64,000 nucleotides of DNA from contig JABTUV010000004.1 of the NCBI GenBank assembly GCA_015075175.1, positions 186,001 through 250,000 on the forward strand. The letters are read 5' to 3'. Source of the stretch: a bacterium (GTDB lineage: Bacteria; Hinthialibacterota; Hinthialibacteria; H5-UNCL2). Positions 1 to 8,962 of this stretch are shown here, piece after piece; position 1 is the first letter of the stretch; every line of letters starts with the position of its first letter. The notes under the pieces are model-generated. The model was given only the letters and a program-made list of their open reading frames with translations. It was not told where the DNA came from and made no database searches. Made by a program: the position numbers and the translations under genes.

Positions 1-606
1 CTTCTACGCGTCGGGCTCGTCGAGGAGCGGCTGGAACTGCGCCTGGTGTGGTTCGGCTACCATTGGGAGGAAGTACACGACGATACCGGACCCGATAGCC
101 GCCTTTCCGGCGCCGGCGACGCCGAGATCGGCTTCAAGCTTCGGCTGTGGGAGGCGGACGGCCTGCTGCCGCAAGCGGCCTGGGTCACGCACCTCTCCCT
201 GCCCGTCGGTTCCGACGCATACAGCACCGACCATGCGGATCCGAGCACGTTTCTTTTTCTCACCTATCCGTTTTCCGACCGCTGGTCCTGGAACATCAAT
301 CTGGGCGTGGTCTGGTCGACGGAACCCAATTACAACGGCGGCGGCGAGACCGGCGCGACCTTTTTTCACGCGACCAGCTTGGACTGCTGTCTCACCGACC
401 GCCTGATGTTGTATCTGGAGTTTTTCGGCGAGAATCCCCTTCACTGGGTTCACGTGGATCAGGATGACCATCATTTCGTGGACGCCGGTGTGGCCTACAG
501 CCTGCGCGACAATCTCTCCCTCGACCTGGAGGTCGGGGTGGGCGTGGACGACGACACGGAGGATTGGTTCACGGCGCTGGAGTTTGTGTGGCGCCTGCCC
601 CGCTGA
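1..606 (+). CDS. Outer-membrane beta-barrel protein, 3' part (MetA-pathway transporter-like)
   Basis: The frame is open from the first base of the window to TGA at 604-606, so the N-terminus lies outside. The visible 201 codons begin with a run reading RVGLVEERLELRLVWFGY, the alternating pattern seen early in small barrels of the phenol-degradation MetA family (PF13557). The rest consists of amphipathic strands with turns rich in Asp, Gly and Asn and ends in a strand closing WRLPR. A GTG at 46 could be taken as a start, but the reading frame and the strand pattern continue upstream of it. Known members are outer-membrane proteins of unproven substrate. Assignment is by pattern only; another 10-14 stranded barrel family is possible. 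Confidence 0.6.
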   Translation, partial: LLRVGLVEERLELRLVWFGYHWEEVHDDTGPDSRLSGAGDAEIGFKLRLWEADGLLPQAAWVTHLSLPVGSDAYSTDHADPSTFLFLTYPFSDRWSWNINLGVVWSTEPNYNGGGETGATFFHATSLDCCLTDRLMLYLEFFGENPLHWVHVDQDDHHFVDAGVAYSLRDNLSLDLEVGVGVDDDTEDWFTALEFVWRLPR

Positions 607-620
607 GGCGATTTCCGGCG

Positions 621-650
621 CCCCCCTTAACAAGGGGGGTGGGGGGATTC
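621..650. repeat. Short palindromic repeat, family E, copy 1
   Basis: A C-run, the sequence TTAACAA, then a G-run form a small hairpin, followed by GGGGGGATTCC. A near-identical copy lies at 51517-51548. Both sit between genes. Such elements are common intergenic repeats; no function is claimed. Confidence 0.6.
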
Positions 651-729
651 CACGGCGCGAGTTGGGGCCTGGCGGTCGCGTCGAGGAAGTTGACGGTGTA
701 GATGCGGTTTTTCATACTTCGCGGCGTCG

Positions 730-820
730 CTGTCATTTCGACCGAAGGGAGAAACCTTTCTTGCCGTTACCGCGAGTCGCGTGCGAGGCGGGAGATTTCT
801 CCCTTCGGTCGAAATGACAG
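730..820. repeat. REP-like palindrome, family A, copy 1
   Basis: The left arm TGTCATTTCGACCGAAGGGA and its reverse complement at 795-820 enclose a variable core of about 45 bases, so the transcript could fold into a long hairpin. Further copies lie at 19035-19124 and 44406-44496, with a half copy at 63401-63430. The rest of 607-903 holds only this element and the family E repeat, plus the leader of the next gene. Confidence 0.85.
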
Positions 821-903
821 CTCAACTCCGAAGTTGACGGGCGGTTGCGGGGAGCTGGGCGCTTTGCTAAGATGCGCCGACTCTTGATGTCAGGAGGCCG
901 GCC

Positions 904-3900
904 ATGATCTCTCCCGCAATCCTTGCGGCGTTCTGGAGCACGCTGGCGTTGGCGGTGATGGCTTACGCGCGAGCCGAAAGTCCGCTCGAGCAACACGCCG
1001 ACACCCTTGTTGACGTCAAGGCGCACTTTGCCGACCCCCCCGCCGCCTTCCGCCCCGCTCCGCTCTACGTCTGGAATGACGACATGCAGGAAGAAGAGAT
1101 CGCCCGGCAATTGAACGAGTTCAAGGCGCAGGGCATCGGCTCGCTCTTCATCCACCCGCGTCCCGGTTTGATCACTCCCTATCTTTCGCAGCGATGGCTG
1201 GAGTTGTTCCGTTTTACCGCCAAGGAGGCGGAAAAGCGCGGGCTGCTCCTGCACATCTATGACGAGAACAGCTATCCGTCGGGATTTGCGGGCGGACTGG
1301 TGCCGGAGGCGTCGCCCGACTCGCGCCTGCACTACCTGCGCGAGGAGTGGTTTGCCGCTGAACGCTTCGGCGAGTTGACCGCCGACGCGGACACGCTGGC
1401 GCTCTTCCGCGACCGGGGTTCCGTCTCGGAGCCGCCGGAAAGGTTCAAGCTCACGGTTGAACCCGACGGTCGCAGCGGGCGGCTGGAGATCGATGGGCGC
1501 GTGGCGGGCGCGTTCACCTGCCGCGAACCGCTGGTAGGCGGCGTCGGCTTCCGCTCCATCGTGGGGCGAAACGCCAGAATCGACGACGTACGCTTCTATC
1601 AACTGGACTCCGAGGGCCGCGCCAAGGTGTTTGTCGCCGACAACTTCGACCGCTACCAGCTCGGGGATGCCTGGATCGTCGAGAACCTGGCTGTGACCGA
1701 CGCCACCCCACCGGCGCTCACCGCCGGCTGCGAGGGCGGCGTCCTCGATCTCAAGCACTCCGGCGGGATGCGCGACACCTGGATTCGCACCGCGACCGGC
1801 GTCCGATTCGAGGGCATGACGACGGTGTTCGAGTTCCGCCTGATAGAAATTTCGGGGGACCGCTCGCACAATCCCGCCCTGGTCGTGGGAACGCGTCCTT
1901 ATGCGGGACGCGCCAGCCAAGGCGCCATGCTCGTGGACATCCGCGACCGGACCCCGGTGTTCGGCCCCGCCATGGTGGACGGCGAGTGGCGCGACGGACA
2001 GGTGCAAGGCAAGCTGACGCCGCCCGACCTGGAGCCGATCGTGCTGCCGCAGGTTTCGCCGGGAGAAGTGCGGCAGGCCGCCGCCCTTGGGTTGACCCCC
2101 GGCCGCTACGTGCGCTATCGCCGCGTTCCGGTCGGCTCCTCCCCCTGGTACGGCGGCTGGTGGTACGTGGACCTGACCAAACCGGGCGTAGCCGACAAGT
2201 TCCTGGACCTGACCTTCTACGCCTACGACAAGTTCTGCAGCGACCTTTACGGCAAGTCGGTTCTTTCGTCCTTTACGGATGAACCGCATACGGGAACCTG
2301 GAGCGACGCGCTGTTGTCCGAGTTCCAGAAACAGCACGGCTACAGTCTCACGCCGCACCTGCCGGCGCTGTTCGCCGACACGGCCGACTCGATGCGGGTG
2401 CGACACGACTACTTCAAGACCATGCTCTCGCTTTACATCCGCCACTTCGCCGATCGCTATCGAGTTTCTTGTGAGAAGCGGGGAATCGCCTTCACCGGAC
2501 ACGTCTGGGAGCACGAATGGCCGTGGCCGGACATGGGGCCGGATGGGATGCTGTTCGCCTCGCGCCAACACGCGCCGGGGATCGACTGCCTGATGAACCA
2601 ATACAACGAGGGACCGCACGGCCAATTCGGCAACTATCGCGCCAGCCGCGAGGTCTCCTCCGCCGCCCACCAGATGGGCCGCCGCCGCGTTCTCTGTGAA
2701 GCCTACGGCGCCGCCGGATGGGACCTGACGCTGGAGGACATGAAGCGCATCGGCGACTGGCTGCTCGTGGGCGGCGTTAATCTTCTGGACCCGCATCTCT
2801 CGTATTACACCATTCGGGGGGCGCGCAAACGCGACCATCCGCAGTCGTTCTCCTATCACGCGCCGTGGTGGGAGGCGTATCACGTCTCCGCCGACTATTT
2901 CGGTCGCCTGTGCTGGGCGCTCTCCTGCGGGGAGGAGACGAACCGACTCCTCCTGTTGCAGCCCACCACGACGGCGTGGATGTATGCGGGCGTAGGGCGA
3001 CCGGAGCGCGGGCGCGTCGAGGCGCTGGCCGCCGCCTTCCATCGCTTCACCATCGAACTGGGGTCCCGCCAGATCGAGTTCGACCTGGGCAGCGAGTCGC
3101 TCCTTTCCGAGATCGGCCGCGTCGAGGATGGGCGCCTGGTGGCGGGCAAGCGAGCCTACGACTGCCTGGTCCTGCCCGAGGGCCTGGAGAATCTTGAGAG
3201 CTCCACGTTGCGACTACTGGAGGAGTGGATTCCCAAGGGAGGTCGCATCATTTCTTACTGCGGCGTCCCCGCTTATGTCGATGGACGGCCCAGCGAGGCC
3301 GTCCGGGAGCTGCGCCGGCGCGCCGGTTACCAGTGGGTCGAGGACGCGACGACGCGCGAAGCCTGGTTGAACGAGTATGGAACCAACGGCGTCAGGGTGT
3401 CCGCCAGTCAGCCCGCCGGCGGGCGCGTCTTTCACCTTCAGCGCCGGCTGTCGGATGGCCGGCTGATCTTCGTCTCCAATTGCAGCCTCTCCGAGTCGGC
3501 GACGGCCACGATCTCCGGCGTTCTGCCCGGCCTGGAGGTCTGGGACGCGGCGACCGGCAGGGTCTTTTCCTGCGAGACCACTCCCCTTGCGGGAAATAGT
3601 GGCGAGAGCCGAGTGGACTTCGATCTGCCGCCCGCGGGCAGCGTGCTGGCAGCTATTCCTGACACGCCGTCCGCCGGCACGAGCACCCTTTTGAGTACAA
3701 AAGGGTGGCGCCCCGGTAAGGCCATACCTCCCAGCAGCGAGCTGGCGATTCGCATGGAAAGTCCCAATGTCCTTCCGCTCGATTACGTGGACTTGCAGGT
3801 CGGCGGCGAGAGGGCCGAGGGGCTATATTTCTACCAGGCGCAGCAGCGCATCTACCAGGCGCACGGCCTGGACCGCAATCCCTGGGACAGCTCCGCGCAA

Positions 3901-4672
3901 TTCCGCGACAGCATCATCTCGAAGGACAAGTTCCCCGAGAATTCAGGCTTCACGCTGCGCTATCCGTTCACGCTGCGTGATTTCTCCACGCCCCCGGCGC
4001 TGCGGCTGGTCGTCGAGCGCGGGGACCGCTACACGGTCCGGGTCAACGACCACCTCCTGACGCCGGCGGCGGGGGAGTGGTGGTTGGACCGGTCGTTTCG
4101 TGTCTATGAGATCAAGCCCGAGCACCTGGTCGTGGGGCGCAACGTGATCGAGACGCGCGCGCGGCCGTTCAGCCTGTTTCACGAGCCGGAACCGGTCTAC
4201 TTGTTGGGGGACTTTCAGCTGACCTCGGCGACGCGGGGCTGGACGATCGAGCCGGCGCGCCCCATGACGCTGGGTTCCTGGGCGGAGCAGGGGCGGCCCT
4301 GTTATCCGGGGGTGGTCCGCTACAGCCGGCATTTCAGCCTGCCCGCGGCAGCGACAGCGTTCAAGCTGCGGCTCGGCGACTGGAGGGAACGGTCGCTCAG
4401 TGGAAGTCAACGGTCAATCCGCCGGATACCTGGCGTGGCCGCCCTGGGAGTTGGACATCTCAGAGCAGGTCAAACCCGGCGACAATGAAGTTTCGGTACT
4501 GGTCTATGGCAGTCTCAAGAACCTCCTAGGCCCGCACCATGCCGGCAAGGTCCGAGGCAGCGCCTGGCCCAACATGTTCCAGCGCGCTCCCGAAAGCGGG
4601 CAGCCTCCCGGCTCCGCTTACGATGTGTTGGCCTATGGTCTCATGGAAGATTTCAACCTGCTTGCGCCGTGA
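904..4672 (+). CDS. Secreted GH106/GH2-like glycoside hydrolase, frameshifted near the 3' end
   Basis: About 1,255 codons. The ATG follows an AGGAGG-type site, and the first 24 residues form a Sec signal peptide ending AYARA. The N-terminal region has PLYVWNDDMQEEEIARQLNE and YDENSYPSGFAGG, the barrel signature of GH106-like enzymes (known members are alpha-L-rhamnosidases), with a candidate acid in FTDEPHTG near codon 465. A jelly-roll sugar-binding domain ends the protein. Frame 1 closes at 4488, but homologous sequence resumes in another frame from about 4383 (EGTVA) and then from 4400 (VEVNGQSAGYLAWPP) to TGA 4670-4672, which is explained by two missing bases in about 17. It also carries an in-frame palindrome at 3684-3707. 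It probably releases terminal deoxysugars outside the cytoplasm; the exact substrate is unknown. Confidence 0.7.
3684..3707. repeat. In-gene palindrome, family H, copy 1
   Basis: The arms ACCCTTTTG and CAAAAGGGT flank AGTA. A closely related element lies at 23308-23336 inside another gene. Here it is read in frame, adding residues TLLSTKGWRPG between two domains of the glycosidase. Confidence 0.65.
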
Positions 4673-4726
4673 ATGGTTGTTAAAAAATATTTAACGTCAA
4701 ATACATAAAGGACTTGTCAGTCGTTA

Positions 4727-4756
4727 TTGGCGCGACTCGAGTTTTGGAGTTATTAT
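4727..4756 (+). promoter_or_regulatory. Candidate sigma-70 promoter for the HTH-receiver gene
   Basis: TTGGCG at 4727-4732, an 18-base spacer and TATTAT at 4751-4756 lie in a strikingly AT-rich stretch (4675-4800) after the glycosidase stop. The predicted start would be about 4763, giving a leader of roughly 85 bases before the ATG at 4849. Confidence 0.45.
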
Positions 4757-4759
4757 AGA

Positions 4760-4801
4760 GTTGAAAACGGTATGAATTGTTCTCGATTAACCGTTTTCGA
4801 C
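4760..4801 (+). promoter_or_regulatory. Inverted repeat at the predicted transcript start
   Basis: GTTGAAAACGGT (4760-4771) and ACCGTTTTCGAC (4790-4801) match at 11 of 12 positions when folded, with an 18-base spacer. It begins at the predicted transcription start of the downstream regulator gene, so it could be an operator or a 5' mRNA hairpin. Confidence 0.5.
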
Positions 4802-4848
4802 TGCCGGTGAGACTTGCCGGCTCCAAGCGATACCGAGGATGTGCGCCC

Positions 4849-5442
4849 ATGTCCAAAGAACTCACTTCGTCGCCCGCACTTGTGGGCGAAGTCATGATGG
4901 ACGCTCACGAGGCGGCGGAGTATCTCAAGGTCAACGTGCAGACACTGCGGCGGTTGGCCCGCGACAATGAGATTCCGTCTTTCAAAGTGGGAGGCGCCTG
5001 GCGCTTCAAGCGCAGCACGTTGGACGCCTGGGTTTCGCGGCGCCAGGACCGCGGATCAAGCCCGACCATTCTTCTGGTCGACGACGACGAACTGGTGCGA
5101 GGCGTGCTGGAACGCATCCTGCGCGACTGTGGATTTGAAGTCGCGGTGTGCGAGAGCGGTCAGGAAGCGCTCCTGTACCTGGAGCGGCACGCGCCCCAGC
5201 TACTGATCATCGACTTGATGATGCCCGGTATGGACGGCGTCGAGACGCTGCGGGCGGTGCGGGCGCGGTTCGACTTTCTGCCCGTGATTCTCGTCACCGG
5301 CTATCCCGACAGTGACCTGTTGGCGCAAGCGCTGCAATACTCGCCGTTTGCGCTCCTGCCCAAGCCGTTGCGGACCAGCCAGCTCCTGGAGGCGGTCAAG
5401 TGGGCGGTCGGCGGCGAAAAACTGCCGGCGGCCCTGCGCTGA
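4849..5442 (+). CDS. Excisionase-type HTH plus response-regulator receiver protein
   Basis: A 197-residue protein started at ATG 4849 because GAGGA lies 9 bases upstream; the longer frame from 4777 has no such site. Residues 16-65 are an HTH_17/excisionase DNA-binding domain (AAEYLKVNVQTLRRLARDNE, then FKVGGAWRFKRSTLDAWV). Residues 73-190 are a receiver domain with acidic D78-D80, phosphoacceptor D122 in LLIIDLMMPGMDG, T150 and K172. The order, DNA-binding domain first, is the reverse of usual response regulators. No histidine kinase lies nearby, so the partner is unseen. The gene is followed after about 100 bases by an HDOD gene on the same strand. Confidence 0.85.
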   Translation: MSKELTSSPALVGEVMMDAHEAAEYLKVNVQTLRRLARDNEIPSFKVGGAWRFKRSTLDAWVSRRQDRGSSPTILLVDDDELVRGVLERILRDCGFEVAVCESGQEALLYLERHAPQLLIIDLMMPGMDGVETLRAVRARFDFLPVILVTGYPDSDLLAQALQYSPFALLPKPLRTSQLLEAVKWAVGGEKLPAALR

Positions 5443-5548
5443 GAGGGGACGTTTTCCCGTCTTCGCGGTATGATTGTGGAGTGCGGCAGCTTGCTGCCGC
5501 ATGGGAATGTGCTACACGCTGCGACGACGCCAAGGAGGTTGACTGTTT

Positions 5549-6418
5549 GTGAGTGGCCCGCATTGCGAACTACCTTCGCGCCAGGAGATTCTGGACAAAA
5601 TCCGCGACGTAGCGGCCATTCCGGTCGCGTCCATACGCGTGATGCGGTTGCTTCAGAATCCCGACTTTGAAACCGACGCCTTGGTGCAATGCATCGAGTA
5701 CGATCCGGGGCTGACTTCGAGCGTGTTGCGGATGGCCAACTCGGCGCTGTTGGGCGGGGTGCGCAACGTGGCCAGCGTGCGCGAGGCGGTCCTGCGGCTG
5801 GGAGCGCGGCGCATCACGCAAGTGGTGATGACGGCGGCGGTCGGACCGCATCTGCGGCCGGCGGAACGCGGCTACGACCTCTCCGCCGAGGCGCTTTGGC
5901 GACATGCGGTGGCAACCGCCCTGGGCGCGGAGACCCTGGCCGCCCGCGCCGACATGCTGGCGCCGCCCTACACCTTCACCGCCGGCCTCCTGCACAACAT
6001 CGGCAAGACGGTGCTGGCGGGGCAGGTGGGCGTGGACGCCGCGCCCATTGTCGCGCTTGCGGAAGGCGAGAAGATTCCCTTCGAAGCGGCGGAGCGGCGG
6101 CTCTTGGGCATCGATCACGCCGAACTGGGCGGACTTCTCCTGGAGCAGTGGAGCCTGCCGGTTGAAATCGTGGAGGTGGTGCGCGCGCATCATGCGCCGG
6201 GCGCGCTGGGCGAGAGCAACGTCGCCGTAGACCTGGTCCACCTGGCGGACATTCTGGGGACGATGAGCGTCGTGGGGACGGGCAGGAATGGACCAGCTTT
6301 CCGCGCCAGCCGCGAGACGCTGGCGCGCATTCCCCTCACGAAACCGCTGGTCGCGCGCGTCATCGCCGACACTCGCGCGGAGATGGAGGCGCTGGCAAGC
6401 ATGTTTGAGCTGAATTAG
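5549..6418 (+). CDS. HDOD domain protein
   Basis: 289 residues from GTG 5549, chosen because AAGGAGG at 5532-5538 is well placed. The HDOD fold (PF08668) covers nearly the whole protein: IPVASIRVMRLLQNPDFETD, then YDPGLTSSVLRMANSA, then AVLRLGARRI. In HDOD proteins the metal-binding HD pair is lost; here it reads LLHNIGKTVL, with Asn in place of Asp, so phosphohydrolase activity is not expected. HDOD proteins usually work in signal transduction linked to motility, c-di-GMP or stress. The HTH-receiver gene just upstream on the same strand is a likely partner. The specific output is unknown. Confidence 0.85.
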   Translation: MSGPHCELPSRQEILDKIRDVAAIPVASIRVMRLLQNPDFETDALVQCIEYDPGLTSSVLRMANSALLGGVRNVASVREAVLRLGARRITQVVMTAAVGPHLRPAERGYDLSAEALWRHAVATALGAETLAARADMLAPPYTFTAGLLHNIGKTVLAGQVGVDAAPIVALAEGEKIPFEAAERRLLGIDHAELGGLLLEQWSLPVEIVEVVRAHHAPGALGESNVAVDLVHLADILGTMSVVGTGRNGPAFRASRETLARIPLTKPLVARVIADTRAEMEALASMFELN

Positions 6419-6552
6419 CGTAGGGTGCGCAACGCCCACCGACGTGGAGCGCCGTCTCTGCCGGCTCGCCGCCGAGCGGTGCGCGGTGCGCACCGACGTG
6501 CAGCGCCATCGCTGCCTGTTCGCCGCCAGGCGGTGCGCGGTGCGCACCCTAC
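6418..6552. repeat. Repeat cluster, family D (TAGGGTGCGCACC type)
   Basis: TAGGGTGCGC at the left and GTGCGCACCCTA at the right bracket two imperfect tandem units containing GTGCGCACCGACGT. It fills the gap between the convergent HDOD and SDR genes. A single unit recurs inside the symporter gene at 9219-9262. Confidence 0.7.
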
Positions 6553-7316
6553 TTGCCGGCGCTCCAGCCGCCGTCGGTCATGAGGGTGGTGCCGGTGACG
6601 AACTCGGCCTCGTCGCTGGCCAGGTAGAGCGCCGCCGCGGCAATCTCCTTGGGCTTGCCCATGCGTCCCACCGCCTGCGTCGCCGACATCTCCTGGAAGG
6701 CCCGCTCGGGATCAGGATACTCCTTCAAACGTTGCTCCACGAAGTCGGTGTAAACCCGGCCGGGACAGATGCAGTTGACCCGGATGCCCTCGTGCGCGTG
6801 GTCCAACGCCATCGACTTGGTCAGTCCCACGACCGCGAACTTGGTCATACAGTAGGCGACGCGGTCGCGCACACCCACGACTCCGCCGATGGAGGCCATG
6901 TTGATGATGACCCCACATTTCCGCGCCAGCATGGAAGGAAGAAAGGCCCGCGACATGTTGAAGGGTCCTTTCACGTTGACCGCCCATTGGCGCTCCAATT
7001 CGACTTCCGTCGTCGCCAGGATATTGCCGACGGCGCCGATGCCGGCGTTGTTGACCAGGATGTCCAGGCGGCCGGAACGCTGCAACACTTCGGCGGCGAC
7101 TTTTTCACACTCTTGCCGCGAGCTGACGTCCAGGCGGAGAAACTCGCACTTGCCGCCGGCTCCCGTCAGGCTCGCGACGACTTTCCGGCCCTTGTCCTCG
7201 TCGATGTCGGTGACGTACACAAAGGCGCCCGCGCGGCAATAGGTTTCGGCGATGGCGGCGCCGATGCCCGACGCCGCCCCCGTGATCAACGCGATTTTTT
7301 CGGAGAGATCGAACAT
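6549..7316 (-). CDS. SDR-family NAD(P)-dependent dehydrogenase, possibly a deoxysugar-acid dehydrogenase
   Basis: 255 residues, full length for a classical SDR. Residues 13-20 are the dinucleotide-binding TGAASGIG, NNAG is at 89-92, and the catalytic set is S142, Y155 and K159 (YCMTK). The C-terminus DGGWSAGK is the usual substrate loop end. It lies last in a leftward set with a FAH-fold hydrolase and a lipoprotein rhamnose mutarotase. In the non-phosphorylated L-fucose and L-rhamnose routes an SDR oxidises the 2-keto-3-deoxy acid before a FAH-family hydrolase cleaves the diketo acid, so that role is inferred. Without the surrounding genes only a generic SDR call would be justified. Confidence 0.85.
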   Translation of the reverse strand: MFDLSEKIALITGAASGIGAAIAETYCRAGAFVYVTDIDEDKGRKVVASLTGAGGKCEFLRLDVSSRQECEKVAAEVLQRSGRLDILVNNAGIGAVGNILATTEVELERQWAVNVKGPFNMSRAFLPSMLARKCGVIINMASIGGVVGVRDRVAYCMTKFAVVGLTKSMALDHAHEGIRVNCICPGRVYTDFVEQRLKEYPDPERAFQEMSATQAVGRMGKPKEIAAAALYLASDEAEFVTGTTLMTDGGWSAGK

Positions 7317-7336
7317 CTCTCGACTCCTTTCCGTGG

Positions 7337-7426
7337 GGAAAATTAGGGTCAGCGCCTAATTTTCCAGCTCATCCACTCATGTTTCCACCCTCCAACCGAA
7401 AAATTAGGCGCTGACCCTAATTTTCC
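7337..7426. repeat. 90-bp hairpin repeat, family B, copy 1
   Basis: AAAATTAGGGTCAGCGCC and its inverse, GGCGCTGACCCTAATTTT, surround about 40 bases. The second copy, 8280-8370, is almost identical and in the same orientation, so the FAH gene sits between them. This copy supplies the last codons and the TAG stop of the FAH gene. Confidence 0.85.
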
Positions 7427-8265
7427 GAACGGCAGACCTGCCGTTGGCTGCCGAGGCCCTCGATGCCCAGTTCCACCACGTCGCCGGGCGAGAGAAACTG
7501 CGGCGGTTTCATGCCCATCCCCACTCCCGGCGGCGTGCCGGTCGAGATCAGATCGCCCGCCTCCAGCGTCATGAACTGCGAAATGTACCACACGAGGTAA
7601 TGCACGTCGAAAACCATAGTCCGGGTATTTCCGGTCTGGCGTCGCTGTCCGTTGACGGAAAGCCACATGGACAGGTTGCGCACGTCGGTGATTTCGTCCG
7701 GCGTGGCTAGAAACGGTCCCAGGGGATTGAAGGTGTCGCAGGACTTGCCCTTGGTCCACTGGCCGCCGCGCTCGATCTGAAAGGCGCGCTCGGAGACATC
7801 ATGGCCGACGGCGTAACCGGCGATGCAGTCGGGAGCATCCTCGGGGCGATCCAGGTAGCGCGCCTCTTTGCCGATTACCACCGCCAATTCGACTTCCCAG
7901 TCGGTCTTCCGACTGCCGCGCGGGATGAGCAGATCGTCGTAGGGCCCGACCACGGTATTGGGGGCCTTCATGAAGAGAATCGGCTCCTTGGGGACCTCGG
8001 CGCCGGTTTCGCGGGCATGGTCGCTGTAATTAAGCCCGATGCAGATGATCTTGCCGGGCCGCGCGATGGGCGCGCCCCAGCGCGCGTCCTCCGGGACCTC
8101 CGGGAGACGCGCGGCATCCAGTCGACGGAGCCGCTCCAGCCCCCCTCCGGCGAAGAAGTCGCGGTTCCAGTCGAAAAAGTGCGCCGAGCAGTCCCTGCGC
8201 CGTCCGTCGGCGGCCAGAAGGCCCGGCTTCTCGCGTCCATGCGTCCCAAAACGAATCAGTTTCAT
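7417..8265 (-). CDS. FAH-family hydrolase, possibly 2,4-diketo-3-deoxy-L-fuconate hydrolase type
   Basis: 282 residues with the complete fumarylacetoacetate hydrolase fold: ICIGLNYSDHARE (74-86), metal-binding E124 and E126 in DWEVELAVVIG, D156 in GHDVSER, the loop RGGQWTKGKSCDTFNPLGP, and STGTPPGVGMG. These features match the FAHD/ureidoglycolate-lyase-like branch that includes diketo-deoxysugar-acid hydrolases. It lies between two copies of a 90-bp repeat, and its final residues RSEN and TAG stop come from the downstream copy, so the original terminus was probably a few codons different. The neighbouring SDR, about 100 bases further on, would supply its substrate. The exact sugar is inferred. 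Confidence 0.85.
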   Translation of the reverse strand: MKLIRFGTHGREKPGLLAADGRRRDCSAHFFDWNRDFFAGGGLERLRRLDAARLPEVPEDARWGAPIARPGKIICIGLNYSDHARETGAEVPKEPILFMKAPNTVVGPYDDLLIPRGSRKTDWEVELAVVIGKEARYLDRPEDAPDCIAGYAVGHDVSERAFQIERGGQWTKGKSCDTFNPLGPFLATPDEITDVRNLSMWLSVNGQRRQTGNTRTMVFDVHYLVWYISQFMTLEAGDLISTGTPPGVGMGMKPPQFLSPGDVVELGIEGLGSQRQVCRSEN

Positions 8266-8279
8266 TACGAGTCCTCCAC

Positions 8280-8370
8280 GGAAAATTAGGGTCAGCGCCT
8301 AATTTTCCAGCTCATCTACTCATGTTTCCACTTTCCAACCGAAAAATTAGGCGCTGACCCTAATTTTCCC
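8280..8370. repeat. 90-bp hairpin repeat, family B, copy 2
   Basis: Same inverted arms as 7337-7426, differing at only a few bases in the central section (CATCTACTC against CATCCACTC). It lies in the gap between the MaoC and FAH genes, directly upstream of the FAH start codon, so it may interrupt or replace the native leader. Confidence 0.85.
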
Positions 8371-8436
8371 CGGTTCCTGCTTCAAGATTGGCGCCTGTCC
8401 CTGTCTGCATGTGCGCAACCGTTGCCTTTCCCTCGT

Positions 8437-8892
8437 TTATGCAGGTATTCCCTGCCTTCTCCGCACCAAGAGGAGATGCTCACACGCCAGCACGACCTCG
8501 CCTCGCTGGTTTTGCGCCTCCAGCGATTCGACGACCAGTCCGTAATCCGGGCGCTTATGCTCGCGTTTCTCTTTCAGAGTGACCCGCACGCGCAACGTGT
8601 CGCCGATAAACACCGGGCGGACGAAGCGCAGCCGGTCGTAGCCGTAGCTCATCGCCTCGGGGTTGATGTCGCCCGCCGTCATGCCCACGGCGATGGAAAA
8701 GACCAGTGTGCCGTGGGCCATGCGCCGACCGAAGGGTTGCGTCTTGCACCATTCCTCGTCCACGTGGTGGGGGTAGAAGTCTCCCGTCTGGCCGGCGTGG
8801 ATGACGATATCCGCCTCGGTGATGGTTCGCCCAAGCGTTTCGCGGACCGCGCCGAGCTGGTAATCCTCAAAGAAAAGCGACTTGAGTTCCAT
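8437..8892 (-). CDS. MaoC-like hot-dog enoyl-CoA hydratase, catalytic dyad intact
   Basis: 151 residues, one hot-dog domain. The hydratase-2 motif is present as [11 protein letters not shown], keeping Asp38 and His43, the usual catalytic pair, followed by the hydrophobic helix [17 protein letters not shown]. The later strand [18 protein letters not shown] is typical of the family. It most likely hydrates or dehydrates an acyl-CoA thioester in the cytoplasm. It lies between a symporter gene and the FAH/SDR genes on the same strand. A paralogue at 17045 belongs to the right arm of the locus and has lost the His, which makes this copy the likelier active enzyme. Confidence 0.82.
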   Translation of the reverse strand: MELKSLFFEDYQLGAVRETLGRTITEADIVIHAGQTGDFYPHHVDEEWCKTQPFGRRMAHGTLVFSIAVGMTAGDINPEAMSYGYDRLRFVRPVFIGDTLRVRVTLKEKREHKRPDYGLVVESLEAQNQRGEVVLACEHLLLVRRRQGIPA

Positions 8893-8962
8893 CCCTTGCC
8901 AGGCCTCTCGCTACGCGTACGATTACGATTCGTGATCGTGCCTACCTCTCCCCGACTCCTTC

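Noticed and set aside
733-3042. Long open frame on the minus strand (769 codons) opposite the glycosidase
   Set aside because: It is a shadow of a high-GC gene, with no ribosome site, no recognisable motif and Arg/Gly/Pro-rich text; the plus strand encodes a clear enzyme.
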